NCBI GenBank assembly: GCA_016584495.1
Contig: WAID01000009.1
Span: forward strand, 806,001-870,000
Direction of reading: 5' to 3'
DNA: 64,000 bases
Source: Celoporthe dispersa
Lineage: Eukaryota; Ascomycota; Sordariomycetes; Diaporthales; Cryphonectriaceae
Below the pieces are notes generated by a model. The model had not been told where the DNA came from, searched no databases, and saw only the letters and a list, made by a program, of their open reading frames with translations. This document shows positions 1-11,890 of this stretch, one piece after another (the stretch's first letter is position 1; each line of letters opens with the position of its first letter). The position numbers and the translations under genes were made by a program.

Positions 1-408
1 GGAAGAAGAGCACAACAAACTCATTTGATCGGCAGGCTCATTTGGTTCAGAAATGACCCGAATTAAGCTGAGTTTTCCACCTTTCTTTTTCATGTACTTG
101 GATCAGCTGGCTCTCAGGCACGTCTCAGCCGTTGATCAGAACGAGTACATACAGAGTAATCACTTCATTACCCAGAAGAAAGTGATACAAGTACAAAAAA
201 TTGGCTTACCACCATATTGCGAAAACTTAATATCGATGTAGTCGTGCTCAACAACGAAGGGTTTCAGATTGATTCAAGTCCTAGAGGTGCCTACCACTGA
301 TGCCCTACCTGCAGTGAATTACTTGTCAGCAGGTCGATCATCCAAGGAGTGTGCACGGTCAGGCACGCCTGTACAGCCACTCACTCTCAGTTGAAGTTCA
401 CAGTGAAG
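1..408. other. gene-free left edge
   Basis: I see no protein-like reading frame or RNA gene here. The stretch is moderately AT-rich and would contain the 3' untranslated region of the minus-strand gene that ends at 409. Confidence 0.6.
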
Positions 409-993
409 TCAGGGTGGCTTTTCTCCCTCCTCCCAGATAAACTGGAAGGACTCGATCTGCACACCAGCGAGCTCCTCGTGCTCGGAAATCATCAGCTGGG
501 CCCCGTTGCCGAACGGCGTGCCGTTGACGATCATCTCGAAGACCTCCTCGTGTGCGCTGCTGATGGTGAGGTCAGTACACATGGACGCGCCCATCTTGTT
601 GTAGATCTTGAAGGTGAGGTTGGTCAGGTTGACCTCCTGCACGTAGACGTAGGTGATCTGCTTCAGGTCGCGGGGGCTGCGGCCCAGGGTGAACTTCCAG
701 AAGCCCAGCACCAGCTGCCGCAGGGACAGCTTCTCGTGGCGGACGCGCTCATCCGTTCCGTTCCAGGCGCACACGATGTCGAGGGAATCTCCATCCTCAG
801 GGTCGTATCGGAACACGTCAATCTCGCCGTTGACGCTTCCAAAGATGTTCTTGTAGTCGGGGTGCGTGATGGAGTAGAGGTGAGGCGGACCGTTGCTCTG
901 GGGGTTGCGTCGCCTGACCTGATAGCCCCATTTGGCTGGGTCCTGCACCTCCTTGAGGGCGCCCTTCTCGGCAGGGATCTGATTGTTGGCCAT
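409..993 (-). CDS. uncharacterised 194-aa protein
   Basis: Single-exon gene whose function I do not recognise. The start is the ATG at 993, chosen because it sits in a strong Kozak context (ACC before ATGGCC). The frame stays open further upstream, but only to a non-ATG codon. The protein begins MANNQIPAEKGALKEVQDP and has no signal peptide, membrane helix or low-complexity tract, so it is probably cytosolic. The C-terminal half alternates short hydrophobic and polar stretches (ITYVYVQEVNLTNLTFKIYN, then VQIESFQFIWEEGEKPP), which suggests a compact beta-rich fold. A TATA-like element lies about 170 bases upstream. The long frame on the opposite strand (349-999) is a GC-rich mirror image and not a gene. 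I am confident it is a real gene and have no confident function. Confidence 0.8.
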   Translation of the reverse strand: MANNQIPAEKGALKEVQDPAKWGYQVRRRNPQSNGPPHLYSITHPDYKNIFGSVNGEIDVFRYDPEDGDSLDIVCAWNGTDERVRHEKLSLRQLVLGFWKFTLGRSPRDLKQITYVYVQEVNLTNLTFKIYNKMGASMCTDLTISSAHEEVFEMIVNGTPFGNGAQLMISEHEELAGVQIESFQFIWEEGEKPP

Positions 994-1161
994 GGTTAGA
1001 GATTGGCTCGTGAGGGTGTTGAGGAAAATGGAAAGGCAGCAGGAGGTGGACGTTGGATCAAACTGATCTGGGATTCCGCTTTGGCAAGTCCAGACTCTGT
1101 CAAAGCTCAAGGCTGTCGATGGGGGAGCTGTGAATCTGGATTCTAGAATGCAGAACCCAAA

Positions 1162-1174
1162 TTATATATAAATA
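1162..1174 (-). promoter_or_regulatory. TATA-like element of the 194-aa gene
   Basis: A run reading TATTTATATATAA on the minus strand lies about 170 bases upstream of the ATG at 993. This is a plausible distance for a fungal core promoter with a short 5' leader. It is seen in sequence only. Confidence 0.4.
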
Positions 1175-1835
1175 CAATTATCTCGTCAAGGCACCACAAC
1201 ACGCTTGAGTGTCTTCCTCCTATAGTGTCGATTGTACCCTGCTGTAGGTGTGCGTGGTGTTCCAAGACAACAAACCCTCGTGAGTTCATCCTATCTTCCA
1301 TGTGACTATAGGTCATGAAAACTGAAAAGCTGCATCTTTTTTTTGAATCTCAAATTTGATCAGCTTCCTTTCAATGGAATCCTGTTTGCTATAGCTAAGT
1401 CCGCGGATGCTATGTAAGTGCTATTGTCACAAGGACAGCCGAATTGCTCAATAGTCTTATGCAGACACAATCCTGTTGTTTATCTATACTAGTGACAATA
1501 GATATATATAATGTGTAGTTGAAATTGTTGGAAATGAACCTCAAGCTGTGGTGATACTAGGGTATGCGGCTCCATGCACTATAGAACTTCCAATCAATCA
1601 TGCTCTTCTTTTAACGTTACAATAACTACATCTGAAATTGCTACTGAATGACACACACAGACATGATCAGAACTGTGATCTGTAGACTGTAGCTAGATTG
1701 TGCCTACTAACAGTAGATTATGCAGCAGCAGTCATTACAGAGCTGTTTGTCTGTCTGGCTCGCTTGACACACAAATACACACACACACACACATATACCA
1801 CTAATACCTTGACCCATGCGATACTACCATACACC
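1175..1835. other. AT-rich intergenic stretch with CA repeat
   Basis: No coding signal. It lies between the promoter of the 194-aa gene and the 3' end of the carboxylesterase gene. It includes a CA/TG microsatellite at about 1777-1792. Confidence 0.6.
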
Positions 1836-4167
1836 TCACTCTGGGACCAATTCACCCATGGACCTCCAGAAATCACACCGAACCCCTCGACCTCCTTCCC
1901 AGTCATAAGCATCGGCAAGACGGAAAGCATTCTTGCCACGGCAGTAGTACAGCCCGCTGAGTTCCTCGCCCGAGGTGCAGGTAGTATTGATATTCATGAG
2001 AGTCGGGTTATAGATAGTATACGGTGGCCATCCGCTGGCCGGGTTATACGTGGTATTGCCCGTGGTGAGGCCGTTTAGCACCAGGCTGTCGATCCCTGGG
2101 TTGTCGCTCACAATAAAGTTGCCCAGCATGAGCATGAAGGCGTATATCTAGAGTGGTTACTTAATTAGCATATGGTTTCAGAGTTTAATCTTTGAGAAGG
2201 ATTTTCTGGGTCCTCTTCCCCAATTGAAGGAGCTCCTTGACGAAACAGATACATACGACGTCGGCATTATAATACGCGCTGGTCTCAGGCCACGTGAAAT
2301 ATGCAGCGCCATCTGCACCATGATACGCGTTGGGGACAGACCACTGATACTTATAGCCCTGTCCCCCCCGACCATTATCGCTATACGCCTCTGCGAGCCA
2401 GTACGAGGGGCATATGAAAGTGGTCTCGCCATAAATGGCAATAGCCCGCTCCTGCTGGCCGGTCGCGGCGGTGCTCTCGTTGATGGTGGTCACCCCATTA
2501 CTACCCTCCGTCGCAAACTTCAGCGCATCAGGGTTAGTCGAGGCATTGCTCGCAGGATAGTACCGCAGGATCTTGGCAATGTCGTTGTTGGAGAACATGG
2601 GGAACACAATCCTGAGGTATGCGACGAGGTCGTCGATGGTGTCGATGTCGGTCGGCACCCAGGCGGCTCCCTCGAGCGCGTTGTTCCCGGCCAGATGGTT
2701 CAGCCCGTTCACCCGGCCCCTGGCGAGCTGCTTACTTGGGCGCTTCTGGATGAGCACGCCGTCCGTCACGGGCAGAAATGCCCATGTGCCGTAGGTACCG
2801 CTCTGAGACACGGAGGCGCTGGCATTTATGAGCGTGGCAGAATCGGTGCCGACGAGGCAGTCAAAGATGGGGAGTGAACCGTTTGATAGGTAGGCGTCCT
2901 TGGCGTCACAGCCTGCGGCGGTGGCGAATGCGTAGTATGCTTGTGATGGTTGCCAGTCCTCTGTAGAGAGAGAATTGTCAGTGCTGGTCCTCGTGCGAAG
3001 GAAGAACGAACGGGCCATACTATAGCCGTATTGAAATGCGAGATAAGGACTGGCTGAGATAGAATTCCTGAACAGCTGCGTTCCTAATGTTCCACCGTAG
3101 GCAAGACTATAAGTAGGTAATTTCAATAGTCAGAAACACTGTACTCAAAAGAAGTGGAAGCCTGGTGTTAGTTGACACTCCAGCTCCCCTTGCAGCATCC
3201 GGCGCTCCGGGACTGCGCAATCGAAAGGGCACGCAGGATCGAGGATCAACCTTACTCATGTAGCATAACACTGCCGCCACCAGCACTCTCTCCGAAGATT
3301 GTGACCCGAGTATTGTCGCCATTGAACAGGTGAATGTACTGCTGCACCCACTGGAGCGCCATCTGCTGGTCCAGCAGACCAGCATTGACGACGCCCTTCC
3401 GGTAGACTTCATCCGAGGAGAGGAACCCGAACGCTCCGAGCTGAGTGTAGGCCATGAAAAATTGCCTTCATCAGCATAGAGCGATACGTTACATGGAGTT
3501 ATCCTCCTCAACTCCCGGAAGGAGAGGAGGCTCACCCTGTACTGGATATCCACCCCGATAAAGTGGTTGCCTTGGCCTCCGTTGGTGCTGATGAGCGCAG
3601 TCAGGTCATACGCGCCATTGCCCGCGCCATAACCACCGCCATGGATCCAGACCATGACCGGCATCCCAGGGCTCGCCGAGGAGTCGTTCCCGTAGGCCGT
3701 GACGTTGTTCGGCATATAAACCTGGTAAATTCAACAGCGGGGTTAATGAGGGGGCCACTCGAGCAGCAGCAGCAGCAGCAGCAGGGCTTAACCGAGGGAG
3801 GAAAGAAAGAAAGAAAGAAAGAAAGAAAAGAAAAAACAAAAAAAATAAAACAGAACCTTCGTACATTGATGAAGAGGCAATCCTCACTGCTGGCCGAGTT
3901 GTTGGCAGACTCAAAGGAGCCCGAGTTGTCCGGGCTCTGGGGGCACTGCGCACCGTACGTGTCCGCCTGGATGACGGCAGAGCGGTTCACCAGGGGGGCG
4001 CGCGGTAGCTGCCATCGATTCTTGCCACCTGTGTCTTGTGCGAAACGTATGCTGTAGTGTGGGTTTGTTCTTTTGTCAGAAAAAGAAGACCAAAAAGTAG
4101 GAACTCTACTTCATCGCTGCCACATCCCGTCTCGTTCTCTCGGGCTATCAGAGGAAAGCTTGTGTGC

Positions 4168-4206
<39 letters not shown>

Positions 4207-4460
4207 CTAACACCGGGCAGATATTAGGCGTATTTATCGATTAATTACACACAGACATACCCTTGCCAGATATTGAGAGACGCGGATTCGTTGGTCCACC
4301 CTCTGTAGATACCATATCCAAGATCGACTGTCAATGAGTCCTCCGTGAAATTCGCAATAGCGGTCTCCTGCGCCGCGTACTGGTTGAAACCGAGGTAGGG
4401 TGATGGAGGCGGCAGAGCTGTAGCAGCCACAGCGAAGAATACCACGCTGAGAATGATCAT
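1836..4460 (-). CDS. secreted type-B carboxylesterase/lipase
   Basis: Carboxylesterase type B (cholinesterase-like alpha/beta-hydrolase), predicted secreted, hydrolysing ester bonds of an unknown substrate. Seven exons read as 4261-4460, 4051?-3865, 3536-3721, 3256-3440, 3021-3106, 2257-2960 and 1836-2147, with exon 2 beginning at 4051. All introns are GT-AG and all joins keep phase, giving 619 aa, close to the usual 550-600. Residues 1-16 are a signal peptide (MIILSVVFFAVAATALP). The first join makes GIRFA, typical of the family. The oxyanion-hole motif HGGGYGAG is in exon 3 and the nucleophile motif GESAGGG in exon 4. The likely catalytic His is in PNAYHGADG in exon 6. There are many N-glycosylation sequons. 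Intron 1 carries a long GT repeat, and intron 2 carries CAG and GAAA repeats. No frame break is needed. Substrate cannot be told from sequence. Confidence 0.88.
3762..3836. repeat. CAG and GAAA microsatellites inside esterase intron 2
   Basis: About seven CAG units (3762-3784) are followed by GAAA units (3801-3830) and an A-rich tail. All of this lies inside the intron 3722-3864 of the carboxylesterase gene, so none of it is translated. Confidence 0.85.
4161..4205. repeat. GT microsatellite inside esterase intron 1
   Basis: A run of about 20 GT units, with two GC interruptions at its start, lies in intron 1 (4052-4260) of the carboxylesterase gene, about 50 bases into the intron from its donor. 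On the transcript it reads as CA repeats. Confidence 0.9.
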
Positions 4461-4959
4461 GATGGGTAATTATGTACTTATGTTGAAAACACCATAAGTA
4501 ATATAAACATCAAGAAATTAGCTGGAACGGACAAAATAGCAAAACGGCGTATCCTACTTCCAAGAAATCCCAACTCCGCTCAGAAATGAAATTCCTCGAC
4601 CAAGTTTAGTACAAGTCTAGTCTCTTATTCAAGGATGGGCCGGAAGCCGCTGCCTCTAGGAGGGTCGTCCTCCGCGAAGTGTTGCAGTAGCTCCTAAGGA
4701 GGATTGGCCGAATATCACCTGATTAAGTAATACTTTCAGAGATCTCTCTCCTCCTATAAGCGCTCTGTATTGTACACCTTATCCCTCTTCTATACGGATA
4801 CTCTGCTAATGATTTGAACATTGCTGTACGATTGTTCTGCTATGACAAGACAACCTTCCAGTGGCATTAAGCTGCTTTCGGCCCCGTCCTCGACTCCGTT
4901 GACACTTTGACCGCTGAAGCCCAGAGAAGAAATCTGAGAAGTACATAGAATTGCACCGC

Positions 4960-5043
4960 AAAAAAATCCCAAAAAAAAATCCCAAAAAAAATCCCAAAAA
5001 AAACCCCCCAAAAACACTCCCCCCCCCCCCACCCAAAAAAAAA
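4960..5043. repeat. tandem A-run/CCC tract
   Basis: Three to four units of A7-9 followed by TCCC pass into A8-C6, then A5, a C12 run with one A, and a final A9. The unit is about 11 bases. On the opposite strand it reads as alternating G and T runs. No coding sense. Confidence 0.85.
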
Positions 5044-5117
5044 TCGCTGGCAATTCAATGAGTGGTTGGTACTAAGATATAAGTGCCCTGCTAAGACGGG
5101 AGGATCAAGTACTATAG

Positions 5118-5327
5118 TTGGCAAAGGTCAGCTCAGAGGCAGAGACTGAAAATCGCCAAATTCAAGGAGCAATCGACGAACATATCAAGCGGCCTCTAGA
5201 AGATTGGCTGGCAAGCAGCGATGCTTGGCCTGTTTGGATTTTACTTATCATGAAAGCTGTGAATCACATCAAGCTTACTAGAGACTTGATGGCAAATCAA
5301 TCTCTGTCGTCGTATTTTGAAAAGGTA
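5118..5327 (+). pseudogene. orphan coding-like fragment
   Basis: An open stretch of about 70 codons reads like real protein (for example HIKRPLEDWLASSDAWPVW, then LTRDLMANQSLSSYFEK). It has no ATG near its upstream end: it opens just after TATAG, which could be a splice acceptor, and meets a possible GT donor (GTAATG) at its end. No upstream or downstream exon could be connected, because the A/C tract lies directly upstream. It may be a relic of a gene truncated by rearrangement. I do not recognise a family, and chance remains possible. Confidence 0.25.
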
Positions 5328-5560
5328 ATGAAGGATACTAACAGCAGTGCAGTGCCTGTACCATCACCTTATCTTCACCACACAGCCTCAATATACATGA
5401 TATAGGTCCAAAGATGACCCCAAACCCTGGTCCACTTTGTTCGGCGGTCTGACTTTGGTGATCTTGTGCGAAAGTTGAAGATTTAGCATATCTACAGCAC
5501 GATAATGGTCCTTCCCACACAAAGCCTTGGATAAACAACAACATGCTACTTATAAGGCCT

Positions 5561-8500
5561 CTAGTCCGCGTCTTCATCCTTCTCAAACTCCGCGAAGTTA
5601 ACAGGTGGTGTTTTGGCCGCAGCCAGGTCAACAGTGTCATCGTCAAACTCATACATAGGCGGGTCAAGGATAAATTCTTCATGGACGGAATGTTCTCCTT
5701 CGGACGGGTCGCCCTCAGACGAGGGCTGAGGGCTCCAGTCGCCGCCGTGCTGGATGAGGCGGTGAGTTGGCGTGTGGACCTTATCCTTGGCGCGCGAGCA
5801 CTTGAAGCACAAGTCGAAGCCGCCCTGCTCGCAGTCCATACAAGTTAAATAGACGCCATAGATTTTCTAATTATCAAATGGAAGTCAGCAAGATTCCTCA
5901 ACTTCTGCTAGCAGCTGAAGCCCGCGGACCAAACACGTTGGTGACACAGGAAGGCCGAGATAGCTGAGGCAAGAAGGACACTTACCGCAAGACAACAGTA
6001 ACACCAGCGCGAGGCCCCGTCGCCGATCCTGTGCGTCCCGGCAGTCTTCTGGCCTGTCGGTGCCGCCGATTCTCGGAGGAGATTGACGACCACCGCGTCG
6101 GCTTGATGGTACTGGGCAATATCCGCAGCCGTCCACCTGTCATCGTCTTCGCCAACTTCGATGCCCTGAACGGACACGCCAGCGTCAGCCCCCTGAGCAA
6201 GAAGGTGCTCAATAACGTTTTGACGCAGGCTGGGCGGCCATCCGGAGTGGATGGTATCGCAGCACCTGGCAGCCCACAGCAGCGGTGTCCAGCCGTCGTC
6301 ATCTTTCACATTGATGTCTAGCCCTACACGCTTTGACCTCTGGATCACAGCTTCCACGAGATCTATACTACCGGTGAGAGCGGCATAGTGCAGAGGAACC
6401 CGGCCGACGCAGTCCACAGCGGAAAAGTCTTCGTCCGGCACCTCGAGCTCGTTGAGGACGTCCAAGCTGTTGTAACATGCGAGATGCACTGGTTTTCTCC
6501 CGAAGGCAACGACGACGTCTTTCGAGACACCTAAGTCCGTTCTGCGGAGCAGCGTCCTCATGAAGTGTGGCGAAGCTGTGAGACTGGCAACCATGAGGGG
6601 CAAGGAGAATGAGCCCGCAGGCCGCGTCAGTTGCGCGCCGTGGCTCAACAGTGTTTCGGCTATGACCTCCTGTCGTTCAAAGATTGCTGTCATGATTGGC
6701 GTGCCGGTGATGCCATCCATAGGAAAATCAATGTCAGCGCCAGCTTCGATGAGTGCATCCACCATCTCGCCGTTTCCCACACCAATGGCGTGATGTAATG
6801 CCGTTCCGTAGTAACTCTGAGTGTTCAGGGACGACTTCACAATGTCCTGTGTCAACAGGAAGTTGAAGACCAAGATATTCTCCGCCAAAATCGCTGCTAT
6901 AAGAGGGGTCTGGCGCAGGTCATCAGTGACATCTAGATTCCCGCCGCAGCGGACGATCATCTTTATCGTATGATCCGAGGTGACTTTGCTGATCCGGCTG
7001 AGCACTGTCTTGCCGTGGTGGTCCCTGAACTCGAGTGATGGCCCGTGATTGAGGATCGTTCGCACAAGCTCACTGTTGGACACATTCAGCGTCGCCAGCA
7101 TCAGAAGAGACGCATTGCCCTCAAGCTGTGAAACCATGTTGACGTTCGCCCCAGCTTCGAGAAGTAAGTCCAAAATCTCTTGGCAGCCGTCATTCCACCT
7201 CACGGCAGTGAGTAATTCCCTCTGGACCGTGGGATGATGCAAATTTGGCTTCTGGGTGCCATTATAGAGCAGGTGCCGGACAGTTTCTGTGTGTTTCATT
7301 CTGATAGCGTGAGCAAGCTGCGCCAGTGTTAGCAGAGCTCGTGATTATTAGGCATGGCATGGCAGATGGTTGGAAATATTATCAAACTAGGAGACAGGCG
7401 ATTCCTACCGGAGTCCCTGAACGGCCAGCGCCCTTATTCGGGTCTGCTCCAAACTCGAGCAGAACCTGGATAGTATCCGGGTACTCTGAAGCCGTATGCA
7501 ACGGGGTCCATGAGTTTCTTCCGCACGGGGTGTTGATGGTTGGTCCAGCGCCAGCTTTGCAGAGCAGTCGGACAATTTCGGTATGCTAGACTCAAAATGT
7601 CAGCCAGGTGGTCCTGGATCAGACTTCGTATCACTCACTCCATTATTGGCAGCCGTCCAGATCGGCGTCCAGTTGGACTCATCACCCGCGATGGGATCTG
7701 CCCCTTTCTCTAGCAAATAGCGTACAATATCCCTCTGGTTGGACCTTCGGATCAAAATTGCAGTAGTCAAGGGCGTTCGCTTGAAATTCTCATGCGTCTC
7801 CGCTTTTTGAATGTCAGCACCTCGGGCTAGAAGCAACTTGATGATGTCCAGGTTGCCCTCCTTGACTGCTTGCACCAGCGGCGGTGTCAAATTCTCAGGA
7901 GTGAGATTCGGATCAGCTTTGTAATCGAGGAGGAGCTCGCAGATATCGACACGCTCATCATGAGTAGCGTGCCAAAGTGCCGTTCCTTTCCCATTGGCGT
8001 CGTTGGGATCAATGCCATTCTCCAGGAGGGCTTTTATGGTCTTATACCTGCCTCTCAGGGCCGCGCGAGGCAAAGGCGACGGCGCAGGCACCTTATACTG
8101 ACTAAAGGGTGTGTGCTGCAGAAGTGCTTCAACCGTATCGCGACGACCCCAGAAACTGGCATCGTGGATCGGCATCCATTTGAAGTTATCTCTTGAGTCA
8201 ACGACAGCACCTTTTTGCAGAAGTAGTTTCACAATCTCAGCATTCCCACCGACGGCAGCCCTACCAAGCGGTGTGCTGCCCAGTAATCCAGACTTCTGCT
8301 CCACATCTGCACCGGCATCGAGCAGTACCTTTGCTGCACCTAGTCGCCTAAGTCGGCAAGCTATGGCCAGGGCAGAGTTGCTCTTGGTATCTGGAGCGAA
8401 AACCGCGCTGGGATTGGCCCCAAGTGATAGCAGTCTGTCGACTACGTCGTCAAGTCCGTACCTAGCTGCACGACAAACGATGGCCCCAAGCCAGTCGAAC

Positions 8501-11500
8501 GGAGTGGGTTGCGTATGTGGAGGATCTTCGTCTAGTTTTTCGGAGTGCTGGCCATCTTCATTGGGCAGGCGGTCTTCTCCAGATGAGCCCGCGTCTTCAA
8601 GCATGTCTGTGCGGATCTTGGGAGTTGCAGGCAGTTGATTTAGGCCTTCTTCAGGCGCATTTTTCGCTGCTGCCGCCGACTTAGCTAGATCAGAGACTAC
8701 TGCGTCGTTCTTTGCCCGTTGGGTCCTCATTGATTTCCAATCAGGCTTGTCATGGATTGGTGCGGGGATCCTCTGGACTATGTTGCGCAGGACGTCAACA
8801 TGGCCTTCTACTGCCGCCTCTTTGGCAATTTCCTGGAGGTCCTTGCTGTCAAAATCGAGAGACAACGGTGCCGCTGCGTAGACAAGGCGGAGCGTCGATA
8901 CATGACCCATTCTCACAGATTCGAGCATAGCCTGCTTCCACGTCCCGGCATCGACGCTAACCTTGGCCAAGAGAACTGTGACGATGTGGTCGAGAGCAAA
9001 GTGCGCGGCTATAACCAGAGGTTTCGAGGATCCAGGCCGAGGTTTCATAAATGGAGTTGGCAAACGCCGATACGCAGCAATCCAATTATCCAAGACTTGC
9101 TGGTTGCCAAAGACATCGTTGAGTACCTTATCATGGCTTATGCGGCCTGCTAGTCGGTAGTGGTGTGTCCATTCTCCGGTCGCATAGGCAAGCAATGCGT
9201 CCGTGGTTTGGTCGCCAGACAAATGCTTCAGCCATGCCAGACAGGCGTCCAGAACTTCGGCGTGTCGTACACCTTCGCTCTCTAGACAGAACCACCGGCC
9301 ATCTGATGTTGGTACTTTTTCTTGAGAGCTGAGCCAGGACCGAAATTCGGGGTGCCTGAAGTGTATCTCGTCGTGTTTGATGTGAAGCAACCCACCCAAG
9401 GGTCGCAACAACTGTGTAGCCTCACACCTCATTTGTGGATACCTTCTCGATACCCAGCCGTACGAAGTCTCGGGATCGCAGGTATGATCGAGCAATCGGC
9501 ACAATGTGACGAACTCGAACACTCTCAGAGGTCTCCGTGATGTCAACAGCCAAGTTAGAATTCCCAAAGCCCGAGGGCGAGTCTCAACAGGTATTGCTCC
9601 AAGGGCCGCCTCAAAGATTTGATCGCGGACCGGTATGTCCGATTCAAAGAGCTGCATAACTTGCAGGTGATCCGGACTGGACTTGAGCAGTTCAACGAGG
9701 AGATGGTTGAGATCACCGTCTCCGCAACATGAAGCAAACAGCCGCTCAACACTTCCCATGATTACCTCGTCAGAATATCGCGGATCTTCCTGACAGAGGA
9801 GGGCCAACTCGAATTCTGCTTTGAATCCGTCGTTTGGAATCTGGGGTCCAGAACAGTCCACCGTGGTGACGGTATCCTTGGGCATCTTTGAGAGCCTATT
9901 AGCGATTTTCTCGCCATTCTCTGTGCCCTTGGTCGTGACGATGATGACCTTGAAGGGGTCCTCAATTGATCGCATGCCTTCTTCGATTTGTGAAATGAGC
10001 CATTGGGCCTGCGGCTCGTCACATTCGTCAAAAGAGCCGAGCATGTAGACAGCGTCGGCGGTCGCCCCGAAGCTTCTTGCAACTTCCCAACACGCACTCA
10101 GCTCATCAAGAGTCCAAGAACTGCGAAACGCGTTAGTGCCAGGTAATTGCCAAAGAGGGGTTAGCAACAGCGAAACGGGGATCGACGACGGTGTTTAAGA
10201 GTCTTACAAGTCATCTCCAACCATTGCTATTGAGGTCGTCACATCTATATTATTAATTCGATTATAAGCCACGTGAGCAAAGATCGACGCAAACCAAGAC
10301 TTCAGAGAGCTGAATCGAAAATCTTGAGAGTCGAAGCGGAAGTAGAACTGAAACTGCCAAAGGTCTTTCATGCTGTTGATGGTGTGGAAGCACTCCTCAG
10401 AGACAAGGTCGGCGCGTCTCGCACATCTGACATGGACGATATGATTCCATGTGCTAGGCTTCATCAGTTTTCTCAATTCTGCAGATCCATCCAAGATGTA
10501 TTCGGCGTGTAACATGGGGTACATGGGCGGGGTTTGGTCCAGAATGCGCTGCAGCGTCTCGATTTCGTCCTTAGAATAATGTTTACCCGCTGGTTCATTG
10601 CGTCAACTTAAACGCCCCGAGGCGGCAGGAGAACTGGGTAGAAATGGATACACTTACCGAGCCAGTCTCTATCCGACGTCTGCTGTAGCGGGTTGTCGGT
10701 GCTGGGTCCTACTGGAAGTTCCAGATGGGGTCGGTCGAGACCAAGTCGAACTTCACCGTCGACGCCGAACATGCAAGTGAATGCGTTGAAGACACTCTGC
10801 GAGGCTACTGAGTGGTTGGAATAGGCGTTCACAAGAATCGTTTGGGTCAGCATCCGCGTATGAATGAAGGCCTCGTTGAGCTCGGTGACTGTCTCGCCTA
10901 GAGACTTGACCAGGCGGGCGGTATAGCCTAGTTGAGATGGTTGTCCTGTTTGAAGGGAGAGCAACCTATGCAGCTGCTCTTCTAGGTCGCCGCCGCTGCG
11001 CGGCCTGTGAGGATAGCCAAAGAACACCTGGGAGTGGGGACTGTCAGAAGATCAGGTACACTGTGCACTCCCGTTTAGGAGAATCGGCATACCAGCGCGC
11101 GAGTCGACCTCAAAACATCAGCATACCTCGCCTCTTCATAGCGAGCCAAGATTAAAGACTGTGTATCCCTTAGCACCTGCACAACTCGCCTCATTTCTTG
11201 CATGATTTCTTACCGCCTTCACAATTAGGCCTCCGATATCGTGGGATACGAACACGATCGGTCGTCGAGCTTCCTTCACCACCATGAATCAGCAATGGCC
11301 GTGAACTTTGCGCAGATCGAGTCCAGGCTTACCCTCATCTCGTCATTGCGAAGCTCCACAAGCTTTGAAAGCAACTCTCCCGCCATCTCGTAGATGCCAC
11401 GCAAGGTATAGCAGCTTCTAGAGCTGTCACACGGGTCATAGCCGAACAGTATAACTCTCGCGGCCTTTTCCTCTTCTGAAGGGAACCCCTCGTGGAGCCA

Positions 11501-11890
11501 CAGGCAATCCGGATCGTCGGTTGCGGCCCATGTCTTCCTGCTGTGGCCACAAAGACCATGAACAGCAATGACACTTATCGATCCGAGGTCAGTGATTATG
11601 AGGCCATAGAGAGGGAGGCATCGTTCCTTCGCTATTGTCTGGAGTCGTACTCACTCGATTCCAACGTTGTCTAACCAAGTAGGGTCGATGACTGTGACTC
11701 CCGTTTTATGTTCATCCGGTTCAGCCTCATCACCATGTGAAGCTGCTTCCGATCCCTCGGTGGCCTCTGGCCCTTCTGCAGCCTCACCTGCACCTGATGC
11801 ATCTGGTGCTGTGTCCGCAAAGTCATGACGATCGACCGCATGGGCTTTTCTAGCCGCGTCATCTTTGTCACTTGATCTCACGCTGGCCAT
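5561..11890 (-). CDS. STAND-like protein: alpha/beta-hydrolase, NTPase-like, ankyrin, ZZ finger
   Basis: Large multidomain protein of the fungal NLR/STAND type, presumably cytosolic and a candidate sensor in non-self recognition. Ten exons: 11655-11890, 11333-11573, 11214-11273, 11093-11176, 10658-11027, 10208-10589, 7639-10120, 7409-7585, 5986-7317, 5561-5866. All joins keep phase, giving 1,889 aa. Start is the ATG at 11890 (ATCATGGCC). Residues 1-75 are acidic and low-complexity. An alpha/beta-hydrolase (DUF676/lipase-like) domain spans about 78-215 (VIAVHGLCGHSRKTW; VFVSHDIGGLIVKA; STRALVFFGYPHR). An NTPase-like segment at about 330-650 has a Walker-B-like end (YMLGSFDECDE) but no recognisable P-loop. 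Ankyrin repeats run from about 1000 to 1760. A ZZ zinc finger at about 1780-1830 (CYCC, CMDC, DLCFKC, then two His) is assembled across the last intron, followed by an acidic tail. The hydrolase nucleophile position holds Asp rather than Ser. Confidence 0.85.

Larger units (their letters stand above)
4461..5560. other. intergenic stretch with A/C tract and an orphan coding-like fragment
   Basis: This 1.1 kb holds the upstream region of the carboxylesterase gene, the A/C tandem tract at 4960-5043 and a coding-like fragment at 5118-5327. Both are listed separately. I see no complete gene. Confidence 0.55.

Noticed and set aside
349..999. 216-codon plus-strand frame opposite the 194-aa gene
   Set aside because: It mirrors the minus-strand gene, is rich in Val/Leu/Asp from complementary codons, and has no motif. 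The minus-strand frame has the better start and promoter.
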